64,000 nucleotides of DNA, taken from assembly GCA_038502055.1 (NCBI GenBank), contig JAXRKN010000037.1, forward strand, positions 5,426,501 through 5,490,500. Direction: 5' to 3'. The notes beneath the pieces were generated by a model. The model was given only the letters and a program-made list of their open reading frames with translations, was not told the DNA's origin and made no database searches. The position numbers were made by a program, and so were the translations under genes. The DNA comes from Tanytarsus gracilentus. Taxonomy: Eukaryota > Arthropoda > Insecta > Diptera > Chironomidae. Shown here piece by piece: positions 26,170 to 41,100 of this stretch; the stretch's first letter is position 1, and each line of letters opens with the position of its first letter.

Positions 26170-29100
26170 CTATTGTACTTCACAGACAAAGAATGTTTCA
26201 AAGCTGCAGGGTGTGTCGTTCCATTTTAACCCTTTTCCATCTCGATTCCACAGCTCGAGACAGTTCTCCTCCTCGCCATTCTCATAACGGAAATTATTTG
26301 GCTCGCCCGCATTCCAATTTGTGAATGTAAGCGGTCGACCATTTGCCATCCAGAAGAAATTTCCTTCTTCTGCCAAATCCGTTCCTGACGTCCAGAAATG
26401 CTCATTTCCAAGACCTGCAAGAAAAATAGGAAATTGTTAAAGATTTTAATTAAATTTCATAAATTGCCGATGATCTCACCAAAGTCACGAATGTGTTTCT
26501 CCAGTCTATCGTTTTCCTCCTGCGATGAAATACTCGCCAGATGCATGCCATGGAATCGACAATACTGTGCTGCTCTAAACCAATTTGCCTGCGGATATTT
26601 AAAAATCAATCTATTAATTTTTTTTCGGAGTGATCAATTAAGCAAATATTTGAATTATTATTAAATTTGCTCACTGAATATGTAATTAAATATTTTTATA
26701 TTCTTGGCATGCATTATTTTCTCGAAAATTAAGTTTTTATTGTCTGCGCCAAAAAAAACTTTCAACATGGAAGAGTCTCACATGTGTCTTTTTGCTCCTC
26801 ACTGTCATGTCAGTCATTAATCTTGTTCCGTTTTGCCGAAAGGATATGCTTGGACAGTTTATAATTTAACAGAGAGCAAGTGTGGCATACATTTGTTGTG
26901 GTTTTTGTGATAACCTTGAGAAAAAGTTTGTGAACACAGTTTGAGGGTTCATTCACATGAGGGAAAAAAGAGATGAGAATATTTTGTGGCTTTTTGCGGC
27001 ATGTTTGAGATGTATGAAGTTGATCAGCTGGTTTTTGTGACAAATTAAGATTTTTTGCTCAATTTATTGTTGCTATCGGGTTTGGAACAAATTTAGGAGT
27101 TCGGATAATTATAGAGATGTAATTATATATGACAAAGAGGGAGCACTCTAGACTTATTATGGAAGGCGGACATGTTGGTTTGGCGAGCTTAGAGAATCTC
27201 ATAATATTTTATTTTTCCAAAAATTAATAAATTATTTACCAACCATTTTTCAACTCTTTGACATCAAATAAAAAATAATCTTCAATTGAAAAGAACAAGG
27301 CATCGAATAAAGACAAATGCAAACCATGTTAATATCATTTGTCTTTTTCCATGTTCAGAAGTAAATCAGCAGAAGTTAAGCTATGAACGCTGCTGAATAA
27401 TGAAGCACATGAAGTTGATAAATGTACGACACGACATGAAATATAATTGAGAATAATCGGTAAATATTTTGCAAAATAGAACGGAAGAAAACAGAAAGTT
27501 GAAATTGCATAAGAACGTCGGCATAAGTTTTTAGCCATAAAGACACATTAATGAGAATTTTTATGACATTTTGTCGCCTCGTAAGAATTTTCTTGTTGTG
27601 ATTTTATCGTTAAACTCGTTCTATAATTTGTTGACCTCACGCTTAACACGACACGCCCAACCTCAACATTTATAATGAAGCCTTCTACCTTCGCGCAAAA
27701 AGCTTTCAATTAATTCGAAAAAAAATCCATTCTCGTTAACATTCTCATGACCCTCCCACGGTTCACATGAGACACACATATCCTTGTTATCATTTAATGA
27801 ATGAGTGAGATTTTGATGCGAATCGTTCCTCACACACATGCAAGCACTCACATAATCTCTATGCCGAAGCGGCAGCAGCGCGACAACAATGAGCGTTGAA
27901 TGAAAAATTATCATAAATTATAATAAATTGAGACATCGCAACAACTTTTTTTTGCTGTATGTGTAAACAAATATTTGCATTCAAATGAAAAACTTTTGAC
28001 ATAAAGCTCAATTATTGCTGCTTGAGATGGAGTGGAGTTAAAATATCCAAGCATAACAGCCAGATAGATTTGAGAGCGTGAATTTCTTATGATGATTTTA
28101 TGGAAATCCTGCTGGGTTTGTATGTTTGCAAAATGTCAAAACGCTTTATTACATATCGAGCAAGCATGGTTGATTTTTATGAATTGTGTAGATGTAAAAA
28201 AATTAGAATAAATTTTAAAACGAGAAAAATTTAAATCAACCCCAAAAAATTCAATTAAATAATTTTTCCTATTAAAGCTCGATATTAAAATCGTAAGCTC
28301 ATCAGTTATGGCACGAGATACAAACAAAAAACACACAATAGAGAAAAAGGTGAAGGTATAAGCCGTTCTTTGTTGTGCTATGAAGTAATAACAATAATAA
28401 ATCATCTCATAAAGCTCTAAGCACCTACAGCATCTCTCGGCACGCAGAAAATTCGCATTTACGTCAATATTCATAAGCCACAAAAGAGATATGAAAGCTT
28501 GCCGCACAAGTTCAAGGAAAAGTCAGCGTCGTGAGTACAACAGTTGCATACAAACATCGTGTTTCACTTTTTCCGGTCGATGACATTTAATCTACATACA
28601 TGAATACAGTTTATTGGTTCATGTTGTCAGACAGCAGAAAGCCGGTTTTTAATTTAAATCTAAATGGTTTTTACTTGAACTTGAAAGAGCACCCACAATG
28701 CCATTAATGTTGCGCTCTGCAGACTGTGCCGCAATTTTGCATGTGATTTATGATGTGATGACATAAAAAAGTCAATCAGTCTATCATCCTTAACTGCACT
28801 CTACATTCTAAAGATGATCCATCGACTAAGATGATCGTCATCGACTAAGACAAACTTTCTTCCAATACGATTGTGCAATTTCAAGGATTTTTGATAAAGT
28901 GTAAGTTTGATGCGGTCGGAAGTGTTTCGTGCAAAAAGTTTTACCATTATGAAGCATCTAATTGATTTAAGATGAATAAAATGTTCTCTTAATCATCAGA
29001 GTTGATCTGATATAGGAAGTGATCGCTTATATCGAAAATATGATGAGATTAGTGATAAATTTTCAAAGGTCATTGAAGCTTTTAACTCCATTATTTGAAC

Positions 29101-32100
29101 TGAATATCTTCTTCCGATGTTTTAATTAGATCGAGATCAATAGAGTTGATAGCTTAATTTAAACTTCCTAAATTACTCGCATGCGACGCAAAAATCACAT
29201 AATTATAAATTTACAGAGGAAGTGCGCAATAAAATTTTTTGTGGGATTAAAAAGAATTCAATAAAACTGAAGGATATTTGACTCAAAAATGTCTTAATAA
29301 AATTTATAATTCGGAGAACACTCAACAGTCTCTCGAGCGCGAAATAAGGACATAAGAAAAGTTGAAAAAGTTAATTGCAATTTTGTCCTCAATTTAATAA
29401 AACTTTTCCTCGCTCTTCGCAACCGCACTCGATGGAAACAGTTGACATTTAATATTTTCTGTCTCGCAACTTTTTCGTTCCCCATTGAGAAGTTGCAATT
29501 TAAAAAAATATGCAACCTCATCTTCATTTTTTTCTCTCTAATTGGTCTCTCTTTTTTTTAAAGCACTTTATTATGCGGTTAATTTTAATGACATTTGATG
29601 TGCAATCAAAAAGTGAGCAAATTTGATTATTTTCACGCCACAATTCAATTAACTTCAGTCAAATATTTACCTTGAAAAATATTCCTAAATAATATCGTTT
29701 TTCGCCGAGCTTTAAGAGTGGCATCGTCCATCGATTTGGTGTCGGAATTGTGTCATCTACGCAGTTTGGACAATCTGTAAGAGATAAGCAAATAAAATTA
29801 AAAATTCATCAATTTGATTTACGGCATTTAAATTCAATATTTATGTCCGACATTTCTTTGAAATTTAAATTTCCATCCCTTGACTGTTTTTTTCGCTCGA
29901 GACGGAGAGATTTGCTCATGACCATAAACATCTAACGTGCCATCTCAATGGAGCATAAAGCGATAATTTTATACACATCGATGATGACGGTTCACGTTAC
30001 AGAGAGAGAGTATAAAATACGTGCGGTAAGATGTAGGTCTGCAATGTGACCAGAATGGAACTGAAAGTTTATGTTTACAATAAACAAGTTTTACATTTTT
30101 CGAAAAATACACATCATCAACAGATGCGACTTGTGCAAGAGAGAGAAGCTTTTATGCAATCTCAATAACCATAAAAACTGTCTTGTGTACACAGGAAAGT
30201 TTGTTGGTGAAGTCTTGAAAAGTTAGCATATGCATTATGAATGCAATGATGCAGTTTAATGCTGTTTATTTTAATGAAACATTGTCTTAGGTCGCAACAT
30301 TTACTACATAACTATGTGGATGATCGTTATTAAGTGAGTCGTGTGGTTCAAAGAGTTAATTGAGAGTGAGAGGAAATTTGGACTTCCGTAAAAGGTTTAT
30401 GAAATATTTTTTGCATACAACACAGCACGATGTAATGAATGGCTCAATTTAATTAAATGATTTCGTTGAACTTTTGGGTTCATTTTGAAAATACTCGACG
30501 AGGCAGTGCTTTCACAGGTGCTAAAATAAATTCATAAATAATTGGCGGTAATTAAGGTAAGGAATGAAAATTTGCAATGGTATTTTTAGATAAGACAGAA
30601 CTTTCCTGACGAATGTTTTAATTTGAATTTCAAATTTTACATTAAAAAGTGTTACAAGAGTTTTAAGGCCACTGAATTAATTTTTTTTAAAAAAATTTAT
30701 AAATTTAGTCTAATTGGAATTTAAAAATTGAAACAAAAATTTTCTTTCTCAATTTGATTTTTCGAAAATTTATAGGTTTCAATTAACAAAGTCATAAATT
30801 ACGAAAAGTTCAAAATTGTTAAATGCAAATGCTATGCAAAATAACTTTTTCACTGAAAAAGGTTGAAAATAAATTTACAAACATAGACTATCCATAAACA
30901 TTGTTAATAACCAGATTAACGCACAAATTAAAGAATTCAAATTTTTTATGATTAAAATTCATCGCTTCAACATAATTAAAAATCAATCATTATCATTTCG
31001 CCCTGCCCGCGTGAATGAGAGAACATAAAATTAAAATTTCAACGCATACAACTCAAAAATGCATGCTATGATGTTGTGCGGTCAGTAATAAAATTTTAAA
31101 AAATATGTATGTGACGTGACAGTTTGTAAACATTTATGCGAAAGCGATTAATCACGAAAGTGATGAAAATATTTTTTCTCGAGTTGAGCATAAATTAATA
31201 GTAAATTATCAATCTTATTATAAAAAAGGTAAATTCGCGTTTTAAATATTAAACAGTCATTCATCCTTCAAAGATTTATTCAAACGGTTTTAAAATTTTG
31301 CCGTGTCTGTGTTTGTGTCTTCATTCAAAAGATTTAAGAATTAATAGGGATTAAATTACTTGCCAGCTATTTTAGAGAGCAGCTGGGTTAGGTGTTCATT
31401 AGCTGGAAAAAAATATAAATATTTTTTAGAGATTGGCTGTGTGAAACTGAAGACAGTGCAATATTTAAATTTTAAATTTTCGGGGTCTAAAAACTAAGTA
31501 AATTTCAAATTTTTTATTGTTCAAATTCACTTAAATAATTAAAGTCAAAAAGTTGAAAATTCCCCCGAAAACTTTAATGGATCTTAAAAATTTACAACAC
31601 ATAACTGACAAGGTGTCATGTTTATTTTCTCTTAATATGCGAAAACCTCCAAAAATCACGACATATAGTCAAGATATTTTTTTTACTGACCATGTTGATG
31701 TAAATTATGTAGATTAAAAAAACTAAATCATGTCAATAACGAATGTCTCCACAATTTGTCTCAATCGAACAAAAAATAAAGAAGAAAAATAGCGAGAAAA
31801 TATTACGCAATTTGTACGCATATATGAAAGATGTTTGTTTAATGCTGCATTTCATCATCGATTCACAAACAATATTTCGCACATGAATCAACACTTTGTT
31901 AAATAAACAATAAACAAAAAAGAAGAAGAAGGTACAGAAGAAGCCATTGAGGAAAGAAGAATAGTCTTTGAGATATGTGGCGTGGTATGTAACACACATT
32001 TCGATACACGCGAACCGAGTGAGAGTGAAAGTGAAATTTATTAGCGTCTCACGAATATTTTTTCCTCGAATACACTCATCAGATGATTGTTGGTGCAAAA

Positions 32101-35100
32101 ATATTATCTGCTTTGGTTAATGAACGAAGAGGTGCAGTTTAAATTGACGATATTAATGAGAAAATATTCCGAGGATGTTGTAAAATTTTTCGAGCACATG
32201 AAAAAGTCAAAGCAAACATAAAAAAGGACACTTTACAATCGGATTTACCGCTTATGGACGCTTTGCCTGATGGTGTAACCGTGTAACTTCCACACAAATT
32301 TAATGACAATATCACAGTCAGTGTTAAATAATGTTTCGTAATCATTTTTATATCCAGCGCTCTCTCTCACTCACACTTCCTTCCACAAAAATGAAATTTC
32401 TCTTATCAACAAAAAAATATGTTTTTCTTTTATTGTATAAAAATCTAATAAAATCTCAGTCACGTTTGTGTATAGACACTCGAGAGGAGACAACAGAAAA
32501 ATCACTTCGCGCGCGCTTCGTCGGTTAAAAGCTTTACGAGTTGCTTATGATTCAGTGGTACATCGACGACTGAAGGAGGTGTATTAAATGTGAGAGAAAA
32601 AAATGTTCGAAAATGAATAAAAAAACTATTTTTTTTTGTCTTGAAAATGCAGAGCGCTGTGGAGCGGAGCTGCGGCGGACAAAAAGAGACTCGTTTTTCT
32701 CAATACACACAATTGAATTATATCGAGAGAGTGAGAAGGAAAAAAGGTAAGAAGTGGAAGTGCTTTAATCCAGTTTTGCCGCTGCCACCTCACTCTCAGT
32801 TTCAATTCGCATGTACTCGCATTTCAATCAACGATAAATGTACATTTGATCACGTATGTGTGTGCGCACATCTTAAATATCATCTCGAATGTCACCTTTT
32901 GCATGCGAACCTTCTTCTCCTCGCCAGAGTAGCTTTCATGATGCCATTAGGTATATTCACAAACGACCTTGACAGGCATGACATGCTGACAATGTTAACA
33001 CGTATTGCACATTCCTACCTAGCGAATTATTCAACCATACAGTGGTGGTTGAATTTAAAAAAAATAAGAAGAAGTTCCATCATGTTTAAGGGAAGTTGTT
33101 TGTGATCTCGTTTGACTAGACGTATTCCAAAAATAATTATTAATAGCTCAAAATAATTTGCAAAGGATTGAATAATATTTTCAACGCAACTTGTATGCAT
33201 TGCTTGAGGAGAGGCATGCACTTGATTTATTCAGCAACAACATCAATTAAAAATGTTGAAATTCTTGAAATTATAAATTTAGATTTCAAACTTATCGTCA
33301 TTAGCTTGATGTGACAAAAAAAGTGTGAGAAAATTTATTCTATACTCGAAATTCCACTTTGTTCTTTAAAAATAATGTTAAAAGTCAGATGCGATATTGA
33401 AGAATTTACAGGCATGAAATTTTTTATAAATTTAAATAACTTTAAAAGTTCAAAGATTCTTTAAATTTGAGGTCATGGAAATGTCACCTGAAAATCTTCC
33501 ATAAATATAAAATTTAATTTTGAGATTAAAATAATTTTAGACACTCACACCGCGTATCGAACCTGAGCACATTGAATGAATTAATTTTCAATTATTCTCA
33601 CATAACTCAAACACGGCTCACAAGAAAATTTTTAAAACAACAAAAAGAAGAAAAAAAAGATAAGATTGTGAATTTTTCGAAAAAAACGTGAAATTTTTTT
33701 TTAATTTCGTTCGTATCAAAAAAAATTATCAACGCGAGAAAGCAAAAAAGTGATTAAATTGACCCCAGAGTGATTTGAACACCCAGCCTTCTGATTACTC
33801 GTGTATAAAGTGAAACATACATCTGGAGTCAGACGCTCTACCGTTGAGCTATAGGGCCGTGCTACGAACTATGGTTAGGTCTGGCAATGTGCTAATTTAA
33901 ATAACTTTTGATGGATGCAATTTTGCATAGAACTACGAACTATGGTTAGGTCTGGCAATGTGCTAATTTAAATAACTTTTGATGGATGCAATTTTGCATA
34001 GAACTACGAACTATGGTTAGGTCTGGCAATGTGCTAATTTAAATAACTTCTAGTGGATGCAATTTTGCATAGAACTACGAACTATGGTTGAACCTGGCAA
34101 TGTGCTAATTTAAATAACTTTTAGTGGATGCAATTTTGCATAGAACTACGAACTATGGTTAGGTCTGGCAATGGGCTAATTTAAATAACTTATAGTGGAT
34201 GCAATTTTGCATAGTTCTAACTACTAGTTCTAGTTTAATTTCAATTTATTGAAATATCAGTACATTGTGTCAATTAATTCAAATGCAAGAACAAGTTTTA
34301 AAAGCGTGTGCTAGCTTTCGTTCCTTGTCGCAAAAATTCTCAATATTTACTTAGTTAGTTTAGCATATTAAGTAAAATTATAATTTAAAAATTTACAAAC
34401 AAAAACTTAAAATTCTAACCACACACACACAGCGGTCATAAAAATATTTTTATATAAATTTTTGTTAAATGCCAATGAGATCAACATTTTTCCTTCGAAT
34501 AAATTCCATAATCTTTTCATCACTTGGTAGCTAATGGAGTTTTAATTTCAAAAATATTTACAAAAATTTCAAAGGCAAAAAAGTTGTCATGAATGTCTTA
34601 AAATAGCTATAAAAGTACTCGAAGTAATGTGAACAAATTGGATTTTAAACTCATTCAAAATTTCAAGACTACATTTCCCCATAAGGTCAACGTTCCCATT
34701 CCCTGTAAAACGTGAATTTAACCGCACACAACTAATTTAAAGTTCTTCTTACATTTTATCACCATTTATGGCAGGCACAAACTCATTATCATTATATTTC
34801 TTCAATTGGTAAAAATTTTGCTGCTCAGAGTGTAATAAAAAAAGATTTTTCAACCTTGAATTTATAAAGCTGAGCCAGTAGCAAAATATATATACAGCCC
34901 ATCAATTGACGAGCTATTCAGGCGCTGTAAAACAATCCGACCTTGACTAAGGCTTGTGACTTTATAAATATTTATACATATGAATCTGTATCACTTAATC
35001 GCAAGTGATTGGATTCCATGTTCACGTCTCGACTCGCTGTTGTTCTTGCGATGTATCGCTCTGTTGCATGCAAATCAACAGCTCTCGACAATTTGCAATC

Positions 35101-38100
35101 GATTACATTTCTGTTCTGTGTATGACCGCAGAACAGCGATGAATTGTTAGTCTGCCACCACACAAGTTTTTCTTCAATTTGAATTGAATTGTGAATTTGC
35201 TCAAAAATGTGCAAAAAGTTTCAATGGTGACCAAATGACTATCTAGGTGTGTTCAAACGATACTGAATGACCATAAATTTAATTGCAACGATGATTCTGC
35301 AAGGACGATCTACCTTGTATGTGGATGACCTGCTTTTAACGACATACGATTCTCTTTTATGCTTGATGCATTCTTCAAGGGCTGAACACCTTTGAAACAA
35401 AGTAAAATTGTTGCTCGCATAAAATATATCATCATATCATAAAATTCTCTTTTTAACATAGTCATAAAATTTCAATTTCATATCACGAACCGATGCTTTG
35501 AGTCATAAATTTTTTTAGGCATTCACTGAATTTGTCTAAATAACATCGCAAAAAATGAGCGTTAGAAGTGACTGTCTTGGGAGTTATGGTGATTAAGCTT
35601 GACTAGTGCGTGAATCATGTGTGACACAAAATTGTGACAGTTTTTTAATTTCTCTCAAAAAAAACTTCGTTAAACTTTTAAATTTTATTATAAATTATTC
35701 AAAAATAAATTTCTTAATTTTTTTGTTTGCTCAAAATCGCAGTGCGTGCGTAAATAGTTATGCCATCCACTATCAATTTTTCACTGTTTGATACTCTTTT
35801 GTTTCGTTAACCCGCCACAATATATTTGGGATAAAAAAACTGCCAATATTTGCTTTCATAAATTCCTTTCGAATGCAAATAAAATAAATTGCAAACGCAC
35901 GATGCTGAATTATTTTAACTCGTGAGCTATGTGAGTGGGTAAAAAATAGCACAGCATCGGCGAGTCCATAACTAAAATGCTTTTTTCGTGTATGAGATGG
36001 ATGGCCGAGCTAGAAAAAAGAGCGCGCGCTCTGCATGAAACATGAGAGGATGAATTTATCGATGGATTGTGCACGGATTTTGCGTCCTTGACATTATGGC
36101 TTTGAAATAATGCCAATTCTCGGACATTCGCCGCTTATTCACGCCTTGCACTTGCGTATGTGAGGAAGATTCAAATAAAATTGAATATTTTCGGCTATGC
36201 GGTCATTGAATCAATTTTTCATCATCGTCATGACACTCTTCCGCATTTAAATTTCAGATCTTTAGGATGAAACGACTTTTTTTGATATGCTTTATGATTA
36301 AGAGATGATGACAAGTTCGTTGTCGTCAAGGATACATTTTGAGTTTGAATAAATAGAAATTTACATTCTTTTTGACGAGAAAAATCAGAAAATAATTTTT
36401 TTAACATTCATGAAAAAGATTCAAATTTATTTAGATTTTATGCATGAGTGACACATCTCGCTCGGAATATAATGAAAAGGGACTTTTTTTGCACGGGATA
36501 GCTCTCAACAGTAATCAAGCTTTGTATTTTGAATATCCAACTGTGTACGCTAGCTAACATCTCAGTATCCAAGGATTTCATTAAATGGTGAAGCATATTT
36601 TTTTGACGATGACGAGGGCCAATTTTAAATTACAAAGATGTGTCATTATTTAAATATCCACATGAAGCACTTCATACAATCGAAGTCGATTTTATATTGA
36701 AGTGAAAATAATTTTTCATAGTTTTTCGAAACTCGAGTCATTTTTCATTCACATCACACCTAAATTGATGATGATCGAAGACATTTTTACATTATTTTTG
36801 TGCTTTGAAGGATTTCAATATTAATTGATATTAATTTTTTTGTTAAAAGATATCAAAAACTTGGTGGACTAAAAATTTAAAGTGTGATTTTTTGTAGCAT
36901 TTGATAAATTGATCCAATTCATATGCATTTTATTACGAGTGACTTCATCAACGGAGTCTATCTATGATTTTTATTGCGACTATAAATTTTGTGATTAGCT
37001 TAAAAATTATAGGAAGGTTGCAAAACTAGCAAGTTAGTGAATGCTAAGCATTGCGGTGAAATTAAAAAAATATAAAATTGACCTATGAAAATTTTATATT
37101 TTTTATCCAACTTTAGTAAAACACCATCAAAAAAACATTTCATCGTCTCAACAATCGACCATTGAAACTTCTTTTCCTACGAAAACATGAGATTGCTAAA
37201 AAATATTCCATAAAGCTCTTTCACATATCCTCATCTCATTCAAAGAAAATGTTTTCTTTAAAAATATATGAATTTCACAATTTGCAGACAATTTCCATTG
37301 TCTGAATGACTAATCGATCGATTTGTTCTCGATATGTTCATTTTCTCTCTCTTTCGCCACACAAATGAAACATATCTGGCTACATCTGAATATGTATATG
37401 AGCTCGACTGAAGAATGAGGAATGAATTTTTGTCGGACGAGTGGGAAGGGAGGTGAAAAGCTCTCTATTGTCTACCGTGTCGCTGTCATATGAAGTTTGA
37501 AATATTGTTCCATTGCATAATCGATAGTTTTGTGTGTGGATTTTTTTGGGGCGGTTTTAATGGCACTTCGAAAGACAGACATTTAGAGAGTGTTGCCATA
37601 TCGATTAAAAAACAATTTTTTACGCTCTCAATGTGACACCTAGACATGCGGTCTTATTATCATCATTAAACTCGTGCGGTCACGACGGATTTGTTCAGTG
37701 AGCTCAAAATAGAGCATTTGAGATTTAATTAATTGAATTGATAGAGGACATTATAAGGATGACGCTAATAAAAAAATAAAGCGAGAAAAACAATGAGAAA
37801 CGAGTTTGGTAGTTTTGACATTCCTTCACTGTTATCCTCCCCGTCAGAATAGCAAATTAATTTTTTGTTGGTGCTCTTGCGAAACACGAAACTTAAATGT
37901 ATTGCATGAGACAGTGAAGCTCGACGATTACCTCAACTAAGTGCTTTGCTTCGATGTAATCATGAAACGTGAGTCACGAAAAGTCTTCAGCAATAAAGAT
38001 TATCTAGAAACTGGTCAGCAAGTGAAAATAAAGAAAATTTTTATGACAAAAAATGGAGAAAAAATTTAATTTGGAAATTTTAAAATTTGGATGAAAAATT

Positions 38101-41100
38101 AAATAAAATTTGATTTTCTGTTGAAATTAAATGAAAATAATAAAAAAGGTCTGAAAATTCTTTTAAGTAAAAATAATTTTTTTAAAATTTTTTGAGGAGT
38201 TCTAAATGGAGCAAGAGTTAAAAAAATGCGGAAAAATCAAAAGCTTCTACATTTTATCTTTAGATTTCATTTAAACCTCATCCGAATCACATTCCTTAAC
38301 TCTTCTCTTGCCACATTCCACAATTTGTGATGTCTTTCGTTTATTTTTCAGCATTTTTAACAACACTCCACAATGGAAGCATTCAGCACACAAAGCTGTC
38401 ATGAATGAATGTGTAGAGAATTTTTCTTCTTGCTTCTCCGCTTTTGAGCTCAAAAATGACAGCGAGGATAATAAAACTCGAAACTACTTTTTTTCAAGCT
38501 CTCTCGAATGACTTTATTAGAGATGCGAAGAAGCTCTTATGACATTTTCAATGAGCTGAGCTTAAGATTAATATGAAAAATATTATAACAGAAACATTTT
38601 CTCAGAATTTGAATCACGATTAAATCTTGTGAAAAAACTTTCATTAATTAGATTGTCACAAAACATAGCACCATGACACTGTCACGTTCCTCTACGTGCA
38701 AATCATTCTTAATTAGCATCAAATCAAATCCGATGACTTTGGACTAATTAATTTGCATAAAAGACGAATGAAAATTGTTTTGATCGAGTTTTGATTCGAT
38801 TTTTTTACAACTTCTGCTTTTTGTCTCTCTCTGGCACACTCACCATTTAACCTTGAAGGTGCGACTCAAAACTTGAAATTAGTTTCACGCGTAGATTCGG
38901 TTCATTCACATCACGATTGAGGAAACTCGAAAGTGTTTATCAGAAACACTTTTAAAAAATGAGTAAATGCATCTCGCGCTAAGTTATGCTCGAAATAATT
39001 AAACATAAATGGTAGCGACAAGTTGTCTGAGTAATTGAGTACAGAATTCAATATTTTATTGAGATAAATAAATTCAACCACAATTATTTTCGAGCTTTTT
39101 TTCTACGGTAATTAAAAAAGATCAGTAAACATATTTTTTAATGGACTCATCAACACCTGCCATTTAAAAATATTAAGCGCTTTTTAATTTCACAGGATTA
39201 AATTAAAATTTTAATGGAGTGTTGTTATAAATATTTAAAGAACTGTTAAAAAGTTCATGAAAAATAAAATTATTTCATTATTTTAGCTTCAACATTCAAA
39301 TTTAAAAAAAGACAATTTGAAAACGATCGAATCCAAACAACACAAAAATTTATTCCGTCGACAATCGCTTATGCAATCCAAATCAATTTCAATCGGGGAT
39401 TTGAGCTTTCTCCTTTATTGATGACGATTTTTTACAGCATCGCCGAATGACAAACTCAAAAATCGAAACGAATAAAAAAATTTGCGCAAAGTTGGCAAAC
39501 AACGGTGTTGACGCTCACATAAAAAGGGATGAGTTAGCGTTTTACATAAGTGAGAAGAAATGGATGTGAAGCTCTTCACCCCTAGACATCATTCAAATGA
39601 AGTAAAATAAATTCTATGAGCAATAAATTTTCAATTTTCCTATCGATTTCATTTTTCTTTTATGTACCATAAAGAACATTTGTTCAAACAACCTTCGAGA
39701 GACAGCAATGGAAAAAATTGTTGGTAAAGGTGTGGAGCTTGAAAAATTGATAGCATTTTAAAGTTTCTTGAATGAAAATATTTTTTTAAATGTATAAAAA
39801 ATTTACGGATATTTTAAAATATTTAATGAGGAATAAAAGATTAAATTGACAAAATTTTTGCTGATTTAGTTTTGTAATTTTTTAACCTTTTTACTTTAAG
39901 ATCCTCAGCTTTTATCCTAAATTTTTGAATCTTTTATCATTATTTTGATTCTCTACTTAATTCAATCTTTTACCTCATGCTGAAAATCTTTAACATACAA
40001 GCGATTGCCTCTCGAGTTAAACGTATATGATTGATGACTCAATATACAACTCAAAGGGCTTCTCATCGCTCTTTTTGGCTAATCCGCTTTTTCATAATAA
40101 TTCTCTTTGTTTGATGTTATGCATGAAGAAATAAATTGAAAACTTCTCGATGAAAAATGAAATAGAGCGAGATTGAGAGAGGGATAGAAAAAAGGCCATC
40201 AGCGGCAGACTCTCATCGAGAAAAGTTTAGAATAATTAGACTGATTTTGTGTAATGAATGATGATAATTAAACAGAGTTCTTCCATAAGACATTGTCATC
40301 ATGATTGTTATGAATTTGACATTGGTGGAGATGATAAAAAATTTTAAATTAATTTTGAGGGTTTCTCTACATTTTAAGATTAGCGATGACATTTTTAGCT
40401 TTATTAATAGGAAACGCAAATATTTGTGAAGAATGAAAAAATTAAAATGGTTTCAAAAACCACTTCAAAGTTTTTGAGTGTCATCTTCATGGTGTGTTTA
40501 AAAATTAAGTGAGAGCCAACCATGGTGGCTCACACACTTCACAATAACGACTAACTTTACAGCCTCTTAATTTGTCATCAAATGCCTTGATACTGATCTC
40601 AAACGCTCTCGCTCTCATAAAAAAATCTACTCGAAATTCAATGTCGCGTCTTGAGAGAGTAAAATTGACCTTCAAAAAAAATTAAAACAATCGTTCAGTT
40701 ATTGTTGATACACACGTCGTCGTTATCACGCAAAATTGTGCAATGCCGAGAATAGTAAACTATAGTCAATTAATTCCGAAGTGATAACGCAGTTTAATTC
40801 GTTTTCTCGCTGCAAAATGCCGCTTAGAACGTGGTTAATTACAACTTTGCTGCTCTTTTGCTTAAGTCATGTCGAATTAGCGTTTCAAGAAGATAACGAT
40901 TATGAAATAATTGACTTACATTGTAGCTTCGAGACATGGGAACAAGGGTAAGAGAAATAATTGAGCAAGACGTGATACCTTGAGAGTAAAAAAAATTAAT
41001 TTTAAATTTTAGAAAGACGTTAAAGTTTTTTTTAAATCACGTCTTGCTGCTAATCAAAAAACTTTTCCACACATCTAAAGTCATTATCAACTTTTAGGTA

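Noticed and set aside
28136..28507. 123-codon minus-strand frame as an extra lectin exon
   Set aside because: Hydrophobic low-complexity content, no CTLD or linker similarity, and lectin exons 3 and 4 already join in phase with continuous domain sequence.
31733..32098. 121-codon minus-strand frame
   Set aside because: Phe-rich translation of T-rich intron DNA with no domain features or splice context.
33760..34214. tRNA-derived SINE comprising the tRNA and the 71-bp units
   Set aside because: The array lies upstream, not downstream, of the tRNA, the tRNA is intact with its own terminator, and there is no A-rich tail or target duplication.
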